Source of the DNA: JAEUOS01 sp964470865
GTDB lineage: Bacteria; Pseudomonadota; Gammaproteobacteria; Burkholderiales; JAEUOS01
Reading direction: 5' to 3'
Length of the DNA: 64,000 bases
Assembly (NCBI GenBank): GCA_964470865.1
Contig: CAYYFR010000007.1
Location: forward strand, 1-64,000
A model generated the notes under the pieces. It was given only the letters and a program-made list of their open reading frames with translations. It did not search any database and had not been told where the DNA came from. Below, one piece after another: positions 17,903 to 27,586 of this stretch; the first letter of the stretch is position 1; each line of letters begins with the position of its first letter. A program made the position numbers and the translations under genes.

Positions 17903-19510
17903 TCAGAAAGGCAGGCGCGGGCCGCGCGGCGCAGCCGACGCCGGCGCCGCCGACTTGCCCGGGGCGGTCGCCACGCCGACCAGAACTTCCTGGCCCTCTG
18001 TCAGATCGCCACCGAGCAATTCAGTCGCGGTACCGTCGGTGAGACCCAGGCGCACCTGAACCAGTTGCGGCTTGCCATCCGCGCCGGCGATCCAGACGCG
18101 GCCGCGGGTGGGCGCACGGCCGGCGGTTTCAGCGACGATTTCGATGTAGCGCTTGCGCTGATCTTCGCGCAGCATCGCGGTGATTTTTTCGCGCATCTCG
18201 GCGCGATTGCGCTCGGCCGCCTTGGGACGCTCCGCCTCGGACATGTCGCGCAAGGCCATGAACTTGTCACGCATGCCGGCGAAGATTGCGTCGAGCTTGG
18301 TTTGCTGGTCGGCATCGAGCTTGAGTTCGCTGACAAGCCGCTCACGCTGCGCGCTCAACTGGCCGCGCCCACCGCCACCCGGCGCAGCCCCCGGAGCACT
18401 GCCCGGAGTATTTGCAGGCGCCGCAGCGGTGCCCGGTCCTGGTGCATCCTCGTTGACGCCCGGCGGGCGAAAGCGCAGGGCGCTGTTGGCCACCTTGAGT
18501 ACGCTATCGCGACGATCGGTGGTGATGCGCACCGACGCGGTCATGCCAGGCAACAGGGTCAGGTCCGGATTGGCCGCGGTGATCACCACCGTGTAGGTCA
18601 CCACGTTCGATACGGTCTGCGCGGCTTTGCGCACCTGCTTGACCGCCCCGGTGAAGGTGCGACCCGGAAACGAATCGACGGTGAAAGTCGTGCTCTGACC
18701 GACACGCACGCGGCCGACATCGGATTCGTCAATAGCCGAATCGACCTGCATGTCCGCCAGGTTCTGCGCAATCACGAAGAGTTCGGGCGCTTGCAGCGAG
18801 GCCGCGACGGTCTGTCCCGGTTCGATCGAGCGTTTGACCACGATGCCGTTGACCGGCGAGCGGATCGCGGTGCGTTCCAGATCGATCTTTGCCTGCGCCA
18901 GTTGCGCTTCACGCTGCTTGACCACAGCCAGCGAGTTGCGCGAATTGGCTTCCGCCACGCCCTGTTGTGCCTTGGCCGCTTCCAGCCCCGCCACTTGCGC
19001 CTTGTACAGCGCATCGGCTTTTTCCGCCTCGGAGGATGCGATGAAGTTTCTCTCCACCAGCGACTTCTTGCGCTCGAGATCGCGCCGGGCCTCGGCCAGA
19101 TTGGCATCGGCCCGCGCCACCTCCGCTCGTTGCACGGCCACGTTGGCCTGCTGGGTGCCGACCGAGGCGCGCGAAGCATCGAGATCGGCCTGCGCCTGGC
19201 GCATGCGGTACTCGATCTGCTCGGGGTCGATGCGCGCGATCAGTTGCCCCTTCTTGACCTCACTGTTGAAATCGACGAACAGCTCCTTGATCTGGCCCGA
19301 GACTTGCGATCCGACCGATACCGACACCACCGGGTTGAGAATGCCGGTGGCAGCGACGCTGGCGATCAGCGGCCCTTTCTCGACCTTGGCGCTGCGAAAC
19401 TTCTGTGCCTCGTCCTTTCCGCCCAATTGCTTCCAGCCGAACCAGCCGCCGGCGCCAACCAAGGCTGCCACCACCAGCCACCACCATTTGCCACGCAAGC
19501 TTATTGCCAT
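17903..19510 (-). CDS. MacA-type periplasmic adaptor with an embedded helical domain
   Basis: A 535-residue membrane-fusion protein: an N-terminal anchor (about 8-25), a lipoyl half-motif (ASVAATGILNPVVSVSVGSQVSG), a long alpha-hairpin (about 100-215, coiled coil) that docks on an outer-membrane channel, the second lipoyl half (RSPVNGIVVKR) and a beta-barrel. Unusually, after residue 347 comes a Pro/Gly/Ala linker and a helical segment (384-463; LKLDADQQTKLDAIF...LREDQRKRY) resembling Spy/CpxP-type LTxxQ helices, before the final barrel strands resume. Start at 19510 (MAISLRG) or 19525; neither has a strong ribosome-binding site. Confidence 0.9.
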   Translation of the reverse strand: MAISLRGKWWWLVVAALVGAGGWFGWKQLGGKDEAQKFRSAKVEKGPLIASVAATGILNPVVSVSVGSQVSGQIKELFVDFNSEVKKGQLIARIDPEQIEYRMRQAQADLDASRASVGTQQANVAVQRAEVARADANLAEARRDLERKKSLVERNFIASSEAEKADALYKAQVAGLEAAKAQQGVAEANSRNSLAVVKQREAQLAQAKIDLERTAIRSPVNGIVVKRSIEPGQTVAASLQAPELFVIAQNLADMQVDSAIDESDVGRVRVGQSTTFTVDSFPGRTFTGAVKQVRKAAQTVSNVVTYTVVITAANPDLTLLPGMTASVRITTDRRDSVLKVANSALRFRPPGVNEDAPGPGTAAAPANTPGSAPGAAPGGGGRGQLSAQRERLVSELKLDADQQTKLDAIFAGMRDKFMALRDMSEAERPKAAERNRAEMREKITAMLREDQRKRYIEIVAETAGRAPTRGRVWIAGADGKPQLVQVRLGLTDGTATELLGGDLTEGQEVLVGVATAPGKSAAPASAAPRGPRLPF

Positions 19511-19677
19511 GTGCACGATCGCCATCGCCCGGAAGCGGGAATTGTAGGCGGATTCAAGCGTTTGGCGACGAGCAAAATCGTAAGCGCTTGTATGGCCGGG
19601 GACCGACGGCAACGGCGCTGCGCCACAGCCGACGGCATGGCGTCGGGCCGGCGGCGTCGCGGCTCGGTTGCGGACCG

Positions 19678-21987
19678 TCAGCGTGGCGCGTTGGCGTCAA
19701 CCACCGTCAATGCGGTCATGTTGACGATCCGTCGCACCGTCGCCGACGGCGTCAGGATATGCACCGGCCTGGCTGCGCCGAGCAGGATCGGGCCGATCGT
19801 AATGCCGCCGCCGGCCGCGGTCTTGAGCAGGTTGTAGCTGATGTTGGCCGCCTCGATACCCGGAAACACCAGCAGGTTGGCTTCGCCGGTCAGGGTTGAG
19901 TCGGCCATCGCGGCGCGCCGCACCTTAGCATCGAGCGCGGCGTCGCCATGCATCTCGCCATCGACCTCGAGCCAGGGCGCATGCTCGCGCAGGATCGCCA
20001 GGCAATCGCGCATCTTGATCGCCGAGGGCGCATCGAGGCTGCCGAAATTCGAATGCGACAACAGCGCCGCCTTCGGCACAATGCCGAAGCGGCGGATCTC
20101 CTCGGCGGCCAGCACGGTGATGTCGGCAAGCTCTTTCGCACTGGGGTCGGAATTGACGTGGGTATCTACCAGGAACACGGTGCGACCGGGCAGCATCAGG
20201 CCGTTCATCGCCGCATACTGCTTGACGCCATCACGCAGCCCGATCACCTGATCGATGTAAGGCAGGTGCAACGGATGGGTGCCGTAGGTGCCGCAGATCA
20301 TGCCGTCGGCGTCGCCCTTCCTGATCATCATCGCGCCGATCAGGGTCAGGCGGCGGCGCATTTCGATCTTCGCGTATTGCCGGGTAATGCCGCGGCGTTT
20401 GGTCAGGTCGAGGTAGGTCTGCACGTAATCGGCGTAACGCTCGTCGTGCTCCGGGTTGATCAGGTCGAAATCAGTGCCGGCGCGCAGGCGCAGGCCGAAG
20501 GTCTGGATGCGCTTCTCGATCACCAGCGGACGGCCGATCAGCACCGGGCGGGCGATGCGCTCGTCAATCATCACCTGAGCGGCGCGCAGGACGCGCTCTT
20601 CTTCGCCCTCCGCCAACACCACACGGTTCTTCTTATTGGCCAGCGTCGCCGCGCGCGCGGCTTCGAAAATCGGCTTCATCAACAGGCCGGAGTGATAAAC
20701 GAACCGCTCCAGCTGATTGCGGTAGGCGTCGAAATCGGTGATCGGATGGGTGGCGACCCCGGAATCCATCGCCGCCTTGGCGACCGCCGGCGACACCTTG
20801 GCGATCAGGCGCGGGTCGAACGGCTTGGGAATCAGGTATTCCGGGCCGAACGAGAGGTTGCTGGTGCCGTAGGCCATGGCGACAATCTCGCTCTGTTCGG
20901 CCTGCGCCAGCTCGGCGATCGCACGCACCGCCGCGATCTCCATTTCCGGCGTGATGGTGGTGGCGCCGACATCGAGCGCACCGCGGAAAATGAACGGGAA
21001 ACACAACACGTTGTTGACCTGGTTGGGAAAGTCGGTGCGGCCGGTGCACATGACCGCATCGTCGCGTACCGCCTTGACCAGGTCAGGCATGATTTCCGGG
21101 TGCGGGTTGGCCAGCGCCAGGATCAGCGGACGCGCCGCCATCTGCCTGACCATATCCTGCTTCAACACGCCACCGGCCGACAGGCCGAGGAAGATATCGG
21201 CGCCAGCGATCACATCGCCCAGGGTGCGAGCGGGGATGTCCTTGGCGAAGCGCGCCTTGTTTTCATCCATCTCCTCCTTGCGGCCGCTGTAAACCACGCC
21301 GGCGATGTCAGTGACGATGATGTTTTCCATGCGCATGCCGAGCTTGATCAGGAGGTCCATGCAGGTCAGCGCTGCGGCACCGGCACCGGAGGCCACCAGC
21401 TTGACCTTCCCGATCTCCTTGCCGACCACCTTCAGGCCGTTGAGAATGGCCGCGCCGACGATGATCGCGGTGCCATGCTGATCATCATGAAACACCGGAA
21501 TCTTCATCCGTTCACGCAGCTTGCGTTCGACATAGAAGCATTCCGGCGCCTTGATGTCTTCCAGATTGATGCCGCCGAAGGTAGGCTCGAGCGCGGCGAT
21601 GATCTCGACCAATTTTTCCGGATCGCGCTCGTCGATTTCGATATCGAAGACATCGATACCGGCGAACTTCTTGAACAGCACCGCCTTGCCTTCCATCACC
21701 GGCTTGGCCGCCAGCGGCCCGATCGCGCCCAGACCCAGCACCGCGGTGCCGTTGGTGATCACACCGACCAGGTTGCCGCGCGAGGTCATGTGCCGAGCCT
21801 CGCCCGGATCGCGCACGATTTCCTCGCAGGCATAGGCCACGCCCGGCGTGTAGGCCAGCGCCAGGTCGTACTGGTTCACCAGTTGCTTGATCGGCGCAAC
21901 CGCGATCTTGCCCGGTTGCGGGTAGCGGTGATAGTCAAGCGCAGCTTTCTTCAGTTGCGCACGGGCCTTATCGTCTTGGTCGGGCAT
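19678..21987 (-). CDS. maeB: NADP-dependent malic enzyme with phosphotransacetylase-like domain
   Basis: A 769-residue MaeB-type enzyme that oxidatively decarboxylates malate to pyruvate with NADP reduction. The malic domain (about 1-430) has YTPGVAYACEEI, the Lys/Asp region ERKLRERMKIPVFHDDQHGT and the nucleotide motif VASGAGAAALTC. The C-terminal half (about 430-769) is a phosphotransacetylase-like domain (VVLAEGEEERVLRAAQ...), which in E. coli MaeB is regulatory and binds acetyl-CoA rather than catalysing. Length matches the family. It supplies pyruvate and NADPH during growth on C4 acids. A 417-bp divergent region separates it from the next gene. Confidence 0.96.
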   Translation of the reverse strand: MPDQDDKARAQLKKAALDYHRYPQPGKIAVAPIKQLVNQYDLALAYTPGVAYACEEIVRDPGEARHMTSRGNLVGVITNGTAVLGLGAIGPLAAKPVMEGKAVLFKKFAGIDVFDIEIDERDPEKLVEIIAALEPTFGGINLEDIKAPECFYVERKLRERMKIPVFHDDQHGTAIIVGAAILNGLKVVGKEIGKVKLVASGAGAAALTCMDLLIKLGMRMENIIVTDIAGVVYSGRKEEMDENKARFAKDIPARTLGDVIAGADIFLGLSAGGVLKQDMVRQMAARPLILALANPHPEIMPDLVKAVRDDAVMCTGRTDFPNQVNNVLCFPFIFRGALDVGATTITPEMEIAAVRAIAELAQAEQSEIVAMAYGTSNLSFGPEYLIPKPFDPRLIAKVSPAVAKAAMDSGVATHPITDFDAYRNQLERFVYHSGLLMKPIFEAARAATLANKKNRVVLAEGEEERVLRAAQVMIDERIARPVLIGRPLVIEKRIQTFGLRLRAGTDFDLINPEHDERYADYVQTYLDLTKRRGITRQYAKIEMRRRLTLIGAMMIRKGDADGMICGTYGTHPLHLPYIDQVIGLRDGVKQYAAMNGLMLPGRTVFLVDTHVNSDPSAKELADITVLAAEEIRRFGIVPKAALLSHSNFGSLDAPSAIKMRDCLAILREHAPWLEVDGEMHGDAALDAKVRRAAMADSTLTGEANLLVFPGIEAANISYNLLKTAAGGGITIGPILLGAARPVHILTPSATVRRIVNMTALTVVDANAPR

Positions 21988-22404
21988 GTTGACTTTCGCT
22001 TGAGAGCTTTCACTCTTTTAAATGATGTGATCGCCCGGCAAGTTGGCTTGCCACAGTGGCCGGGCGAATAATGCTTGTCCGGTTCACCGCGTCGTGCCGG
22101 CGAACCGTTGCTGGCTGCGGATTCGGGCAACGGTCCCACAAGTATGGGGCCAATTTAGGCTGGCCGCCGCTGCCCGTCCGCGCCAGCGCGGGGGTCGGAA
22201 TCTACTTTTGCCAAACACCGCAGACGGCCTGTCCAACAGACGCCCTTGCTGGCGGATTTGAGCCGAATCGGCCAGACCGGAGACAATCGCACCGATGAAG
22301 AAGCCGCGCATGGACGCCGGACACCAGCAGCGCCAGTTGCCGGCAGCGGGGTTGCACACCGCCGCGGCGGCCTGTCACCGCTATTTTCCAGGAGCGCAGA
22401 CTTG
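21988..22404. other. 417-bp divergent intergenic region
   Basis: Lies between the divergent malic enzyme and membrane-protein genes. Apart from a short AT-rich tract next to maeB (about 22015-22025) and a GC-rich body, I see no promoter, repeat or RNA that can be supported. Confidence 0.4.
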
Positions 22405-23202
22405 ATGGAACTCCCGCTCTGGCTGTCAATCGCCGCCAAGGTGCTGTTCGCGATGTCGGTGGTGGTCGGCGCAACCACAGTTGCAGAAAAAAGCGGCCCG
22501 CTGATCGCCGGCCTGATCATCGCAATGCCGCTGTCCATCGGCCCCACCTACGTCTTGCTCGCCCTCGCCGCCGCGCCGCAGTTCGTCGCCGCGAGCGCGG
22601 TCGGTAGCATCGGCGCGAACATCGCCGTGGCGCTGTTTGCCACGGTCTACATCCTGCTGGCGAAGCGCCTGCCGATGCCACCTGCCCTGGCGCTCGCGCT
22701 CCTTGGGTGGTTTGGCGTTTCCTGGCTCATCTTGCGCTGGAATCCGTCACCCATCATTACACTGGTGTTTGGCACCCTGGCACTGGTCGCGGCGTCGCTG
22801 CTGACCCGCCGCGCGGTGGCTGGCCGCGCCCTGCTTGCCGGCGCCAAACGCTGGTACGACCTGCCGTTGCGCGCCTTGTTTGTCGGCCTGTTCGCCGGCC
22901 TCTTGGTCACCATCAGCCACGCCATCGGCCCGGACTGGACCGGCTTCCTCGCCGCCTTCCCCCTGGTGCTCACCACCACTGTGGTGTTGATGCACCCGCG
23001 GGTCGGACCGGCCGCGACGGCAGCGGCGTTGGCTATCGCGGTGCAAGGCATCGTGGTCTATCCTTGCGCGCTGTTTCTGATTTACCTGTATGGCCAGACT
23101 TGGGGCGTGTGGTGGTCTTTTCTGGCGGCACTGCTGCTGATCGTCGGCTGGGCCGGTCTGGTGTATGCATGGCGCTCGTCGCGCGGCATTGGCCGGGCCT
23201 GA
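22405..23202 (+). CDS. Polytopic membrane protein of unknown function
   Basis: A 265-residue protein made almost wholly of about eight hydrophobic helices (for example LWLSIAAKVLFAMSVVVGAT, FVGLFAGLLVTISHAIG and SFLAALLLIVGWAGLVYA). The only polar features are short Arg/Lys loops. I recognise no catalytic or transport motif. The start at 22405 (MELPLWLS) has CAGGAG upstream; the open frame before it is GC-rich and non-hydrophobic. It is followed on the same strand by an aminotransferase after 115 bp. Confidence 0.7.
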   Translation: MELPLWLSIAAKVLFAMSVVVGATTVAEKSGPLIAGLIIAMPLSIGPTYVLLALAAAPQFVAASAVGSIGANIAVALFATVYILLAKRLPMPPALALALLGWFGVSWLILRWNPSPIITLVFGTLALVAASLLTRRAVAGRALLAGAKRWYDLPLRALFVGLFAGLLVTISHAIGPDWTGFLAAFPLVLTTTVVLMHPRVGPAATAAALAIAVQGIVVYPCALFLIYLYGQTWGVWWSFLAALLLIVGWAGLVYAWRSSRGIGRA

Positions 23203-23317
23203 TGGCGTTGCAGCCGCCGATGCGATTGCCTCGACCGCAAGCGCCAGGCGTCGCGTTGATGTAGCCCTTGCATGCAGACGCTACAATCGCCCCGCTCTTC
23301 GCTGATCATCGGCTGCC

Positions 23318-24529
23318 ATGAACCTCCCCACCACCCGCGCCATCCCGCTGCCGATTGCCAGGCGCATGGACGATATCGAATCGTTCCATGCGATGGAAAT
23401 CGCGCGCGAAGCCTACGAACTTGCGCGTCAGGGCCGCTCGATCATCGCCATCAATGTGGGCGAGCCTGACTTCGCCGCACCGGCCGCGGTGATGGATGCG
23501 GCGGATGCCGCCATTCGCCGCGGCGACACCCATTACACGGTGGCGCTCGGCATCGCGCCGCTGCGCGAGGCGATCAGCGCCCACTATCGGCGCCACTACG
23601 GACTGGATATCCCGGCTGCGCGCATCGCCGTCACCGCCGGCGCGTCAGGCGCCATGCTGATTGCCTTCGGCACGCTGGTCAACCCGGGCGACGAATGGCT
23701 GATGCCCGACCCGACCTATCCCTGCAACCGCCGCTTCGTTTCACTCTATGGCGGCACGACGCGCCTGATTCCGTGCGGGCCGGCGCAAAACTATCAGCTC
23801 ACCGCCGATCTGGTGGCTCGTCATTGGGGCCCGACCACCCGGGGCGTGATGGTCGCCACGCCTTCGAATCCGACCGGCACCACGATCGCGCCGGCCGAGA
23901 TGCGCGCCATTCATGCGCTGGTGCGCGCGCGCGGCGGCGTGCTGCTGGTTGACGAGATTTACCACGGCCTCACTTACGAACGCGACGCCGACTCTGCCTT
24001 CATCAACGAAACCAGCGTGCTGGCCGATACTGAGGAGGTGATCGTGGTCAACAGTTTTTCCAAATATTTCAACATGACCGGCTGGCGTCTGGGCTGGATG
24101 GTAGTGCCCGAGACGCACATGAAGGCGGTGGAAAAGCTTGCGCAAAACCTGTTCATCTGCCCTTCGACGGTCGCGCAACACGCGGCGCTGGCCTGCTTCG
24201 AGCCCGCCACGTTGGCGGTCTATGAAGCGCGACGTGCACAGTTTGCGTGTCGACGCGACTATTTCGTGCCGGCGCTGCGCGAACTCGGCTTCGGCATCGC
24301 CGGCATGCCCGAAGGCGCGTTCTATGTGTATGCGGACATCTCGAAGTTCGCCTCCGACAGCTACAAGTTCTGCACCGATTTGCTGCACGCCACCGGCGTG
24401 GCGATCACGCCCGGCCTGGACTTCGGTGATGTCGACGCGGCAAAATATGTGCGCCTGACCTACACCGTGGACATCGCGCAACTGCGGGAAGTGATCGCCC
24501 GTCTCAAGCGATTCCTGGCGCAGGCTTGA
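23318..24529 (+). CDS. Class I/II PLP-dependent aminotransferase
   Basis: A 403-residue fold-type I aminotransferase. K249 in NSFSKYFNMTGWRLGW forms the Schiff base with PLP; TPSNPTGT (181-188) and VDEIYHGLTY (211-220, D212 for the pyridine nitrogen) are intact, and the substrate-carboxylate Arg region is C-terminal (YVRLTY). The closest functional class is aspartate/alanine/aromatic aminotransferases; the amino donor is not readable. It is followed after 9 bp by two M81 family proteins, suggesting a joint role in amino acid or peptide-like compound breakdown. Confidence 0.92.
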   Translation: MNLPTTRAIPLPIARRMDDIESFHAMEIAREAYELARQGRSIIAINVGEPDFAAPAAVMDAADAAIRRGDTHYTVALGIAPLREAISAHYRRHYGLDIPAARIAVTAGASGAMLIAFGTLVNPGDEWLMPDPTYPCNRRFVSLYGGTTRLIPCGPAQNYQLTADLVARHWGPTTRGVMVATPSNPTGTTIAPAEMRAIHALVRARGGVLLVDEIYHGLTYERDADSAFINETSVLADTEEVIVVNSFSKYFNMTGWRLGWMVVPETHMKAVEKLAQNLFICPSTVAQHAALACFEPATLAVYEARRAQFACRRDYFVPALRELGFGIAGMPEGAFYVYADISKFASDSYKFCTDLLHATGVAITPGLDFGDVDAAKYVRLTYTVDIAQLREVIARLKRFLAQA

Positions 24530-24538
24530 GGAGAACGC

Positions 24539-26041
24539 ATGGCGCGCATCGCCGTTGGCGGCTTTCAGCACGAAACCAATACCTTCGCCCCGACACCGGC
24601 TGACTACGCGGCATTCGAGTCCGGCGGTGGCTGGCCGGGCCTGTGTGTGGGCGGCGCGATCGAAGCTGCGGTGGCCGGCGCAAATATTCCGGCCGGCGGC
24701 GCTTTCGCCGCACTCGGCGCGGCCGGGCACCAGACCGTCGGCCTGACCTGGGCGGCGGCATCGCCCTCGGACAAGGTCAGCGCCGAGGCCTTCGAGCGGA
24801 TTGCCGGCGACATGATCGCCCGCCTCAAGGCGGCGCTGCCGGTCGACGGGGTCTACCTCGATCTGCACGGCGCGATGGTCGCTGAGAACTTCGACGACGG
24901 CGAAGGCGAGCTGCTGCGCCGGGTTCGCGCAACCGTCGGCGATCGTGTGCCGATCGCGGTAAGCCTCGACCTGCATGCCAACGTGACCCGACAAATGATC
25001 GCACTGGCCGACGCGATCGCGATCTATCGCACCTATCCGCATATCGACATGGCCGAAACCGGCGCCCGCGCCGCTGCCTTGCTGATCGACATGCTGGCCA
25101 GCGGCCGGCGCCCCGCCAAGGCCTTTCGCACATTCGACTACCTGACCGGCATTCCCTCGCAGTGCAGCTTCATCGAACCCTGCAAGTCGCTTTACGCATT
25201 GATCGACAGCCTGGATCGCAAACATGGCGTGACCCTTTCATTCGCGCCCGGCTTCCCGATGGCGGACTTTGCCGAATGCGGCATGTCGATCTGCGGCTAC
25301 GGCCATGACCAGATCGCGCTCAACAACGCGATCAACGAACTGCAAGCTGCCGTGGTCGCGGCCGAGCCGGATTTCGCCTTGGTGCTGCATTCCCCGGCGG
25401 AAGCGATTCGCCGCGCCATGCAGAGCGGCGCCATCGGGCTGCCGACCGTGCTGGCCGACACCCAGGACAATCCGGGCGCCGGTGGCAATGGCGACAGCAC
25501 CGGGCTCTTCGCGACGATGCTGGCGATGCGTCCAGCGGACGCGGTGCTGGGCATGTTGATCGACCCGCCAGCGGCCAGGTTCGCGCATCAGCTTGGCTTG
25601 GGCAATACCGCTTCGTTCTCGCTCGGCGCGATTTCCGGCGTTGCCGGCATGCTGCCGGTTCACGGGCGTTTCAAGGTCGAGGCTCTGGGCGACGGCAACT
25701 TCACGGGTACCGGTCCGTTTTATCGCAACTTCAGACTCCACATGGGGCCGATGGCGGCGCTGCGCAGCGTCGAGGCGCCAGGCGTGCGCGTGGTGCTAGC
25801 CACCACCAAGTGCCAGACTGCCGATCAGGAAATGTTTCGCCATGTCGGCATCGAACCGAAAATGCAGCGCATGGTGGCGGTCAAGAGCTCGGTGCATTTT
25901 CGCGCCGATTTCCAGCCGATCGCGCGCGAGGTGCTGGTGGTGAAGGCAGCGGGTCCGGCTCTGGCCGACCCGGCGGAATTCGCCTGGAAGAAGCTGCGCC
26001 GCGGCTTGCGGCTGCGCCCGCTGGGGCCGCGGTTCGTGTGA
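24539..26041 (+). CDS. M81 family (MlrC-like) metallopeptidase, copy 1
   Basis: A 500-residue protein of peptidase family M81, named for MlrC, the microcystin-degradation enzyme. Family landmarks are HETNTF (11-16), YLDLHGAM (106-113), SLDLHANV (142-149) and YRTYPHIDM; the His/Asp residues in these are the expected metal ligands. The C-terminal DUF1485-type domain begins after residue 300 and includes TQDNPGAGGNGDST. No signal peptide, so cytoplasmic. It is the first of two equal-length paralogues; microcystin is an unlikely substrate, and a cyclic or beta-amino peptide is possible. Preceded by GAGGAG. Confidence 0.9.
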   Translation: MARIAVGGFQHETNTFAPTPADYAAFESGGGWPGLCVGGAIEAAVAGANIPAGGAFAALGAAGHQTVGLTWAAASPSDKVSAEAFERIAGDMIARLKAALPVDGVYLDLHGAMVAENFDDGEGELLRRVRATVGDRVPIAVSLDLHANVTRQMIALADAIAIYRTYPHIDMAETGARAAALLIDMLASGRRPAKAFRTFDYLTGIPSQCSFIEPCKSLYALIDSLDRKHGVTLSFAPGFPMADFAECGMSICGYGHDQIALNNAINELQAAVVAAEPDFALVLHSPAEAIRRAMQSGAIGLPTVLADTQDNPGAGGNGDSTGLFATMLAMRPADAVLGMLIDPPAARFAHQLGLGNTASFSLGAISGVAGMLPVHGRFKVEALGDGNFTGTGPFYRNFRLHMGPMAALRSVEAPGVRVVLATTKCQTADQEMFRHVGIEPKMQRMVAVKSSVHFRADFQPIAREVLVVKAAGPALADPAEFAWKKLRRGLRLRPLGPRFV

Positions 26042-26052
26042 GGAAAAAGACC

Positions 26053-27555
26053 ATGCGGCAACGCTTTGTCATCGCCCTGATCAAGCACGAAACCAACACC
26101 TTTTCACCGATCGAAACGCCGCTGGTGCGCTTTGGCCACGGCCACGGCCCGGCATTCGGCCGTGACGCGCGTACCGCCTTCGAAGGCTCGGCCACGCCGA
26201 TGGCGGCCTTCATCGACATCGCGCTGCGCGAGGGCGCCGACATCGTCACGCCAGTAGCAGCCGAATCCTGGCCTTCGGCGGCCTGCAGTCGCGCCACCTT
26301 CGAGCAACTGGTAAGGCCACTCGAGGCAGCGGTGCGCGCAGGTTGCGATGCGATTTTTCTCGACCTGCACGGTGCCATGGTGGTCGAGGATTGCGACGAT
26401 GCCGAAGGCGAGATTCTGCGCCGCATACGCGCCCTGGCGCCGGCCACACCAATCGCGGTGGCTTTCGACTACCACACCAACCTCTCGCCGGAGACGGTGA
26501 GCCTGGCCACGGTGATCACCGCATACAAGACGTACCCGCATGTGGACATGTACCAGACCGGGCGTCTCGCAGGCGAAATTCTGGTCGATACGCTCAAGGA
26601 TCGCGTGCGACCGGTGATGAAATGGGGGCGCCTGCCGATAGTGCCTTCGATCATGCGCCATGCGCCGGAAGACGGCCCGTCCGGCGCGATCCTTGCAATC
26701 GCCCGCGATGCGGAACGCAGCGGCGAGGTGCTGGCGGCGAGCCTGTTGCCGGCGTTCGCGCATGCCGACACACCGTTTACCGCGCTGTCAGTGGTGGTGG
26801 TGGGCGATGCGCTCAGGCCCGGCGGCGAAGCGGCCGCACAGACGCTGTGCGACGCGATGCTGCGGATCGCCAGCACCCGCGCCGCCGAATACACTTACGT
26901 GCCCACCACCCTGGCCCACGACGTTGCACGCGCGCACGCCCTGGGACGCGACAACCCGGCTGGCCCGGTGCTGCTGATCGACCATTGCGACAATTGCGGT
27001 TCCGGCGGTACCCAGGATGTGATGACGGTGGTCGAAGAGGTGTTGAAGCAGGGGCTCGACGATGTGGCGATTGCGCCGATCCGCGACCCCGAGGCGGTGC
27101 GCAAAATGATCGCCGCCGGAATCGGCAACAACGTCACACTGTCGCTGGGCGGTGCGACCGACATGCCAAGCGTGGGACTGGTCGGACGGCCGATCACGCT
27201 TTCAGGGCGGGTGCGCGCCATCAGCGACGGCGAAATCGTCTTTCGCGGCCCCATGTATACAGGGCTCAAGTCGCATCTGGGCCCGACCGCGGTGCTGGAG
27301 GTGGCAGGCAGCCGCGGGCGCGCGCAGATCGTCATCACCAGCCTGCACCATGAGCCTTTCGACCTGGTGATCTTCCGTCACTGCGGCATCGAACCCACAC
27401 GCAAGCGCTTCATCGTTCTCAAAAGCCGCATCCATTACCGTGCCGGCTTCAAGCCGATCGCCAGCCACATCGTCGAATGCCAGGGCGAAGGCGTGACCAA
27501 TGCGGACCTGTCGGTGTACCGCTACCGCAAACTGCCTGTGCCGCGCACGTCCTGA
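26053..27555 (+). CDS. M81 family (MlrC-like) metallopeptidase, copy 2
   Basis: Also 500 residues and clearly paralogous to the previous gene: HETNTF (12-17), FLDLHGAM (102-109), FDYHTNLS at the second metal region and YKTYPHVDM. Sequence identity to copy 1 is moderate by eye, so the duplication is not recent. The ATG at 26053 follows AGGAAAAAGACC, and the copy 1 stop lies within this ribosome-binding site, implying coupled translation. Different substrate specificities or a heteromeric pair are both possible. Confidence 0.9.
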   Translation: MRQRFVIALIKHETNTFSPIETPLVRFGHGHGPAFGRDARTAFEGSATPMAAFIDIALREGADIVTPVAAESWPSAACSRATFEQLVRPLEAAVRAGCDAIFLDLHGAMVVEDCDDAEGEILRRIRALAPATPIAVAFDYHTNLSPETVSLATVITAYKTYPHVDMYQTGRLAGEILVDTLKDRVRPVMKWGRLPIVPSIMRHAPEDGPSGAILAIARDAERSGEVLAASLLPAFAHADTPFTALSVVVVGDALRPGGEAAAQTLCDAMLRIASTRAAEYTYVPTTLAHDVARAHALGRDNPAGPVLLIDHCDNCGSGGTQDVMTVVEEVLKQGLDDVAIAPIRDPEAVRKMIAAGIGNNVTLSLGGATDMPSVGLVGRPITLSGRVRAISDGEIVFRGPMYTGLKSHLGPTAVLEVAGSRGRAQIVITSLHHEPFDLVIFRHCGIEPTRKRFIVLKSRIHYRAGFKPIASHIVECQGEGVTNADLSVYRYRKLPVPRTS

Positions 27556-27586
27556 GGCGCGCCTGCCCTCACGTAGAATCGGTCGC

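Noticed and set aside
17762..19837. Long open frame (~690 codons) on the plus strand opposite the MacA-type adaptor
   Set aside because: It is antisense to a gene with clear family motifs, has no recognisable domain and a composition typical of GC-rich shadow frames.
19948..22071. Long open frame (~700 codons) opposite malic enzyme
   Set aside because: His/Gln/Arg-rich antisense frame without any domain; malic enzyme on the other strand is complete and unambiguous.
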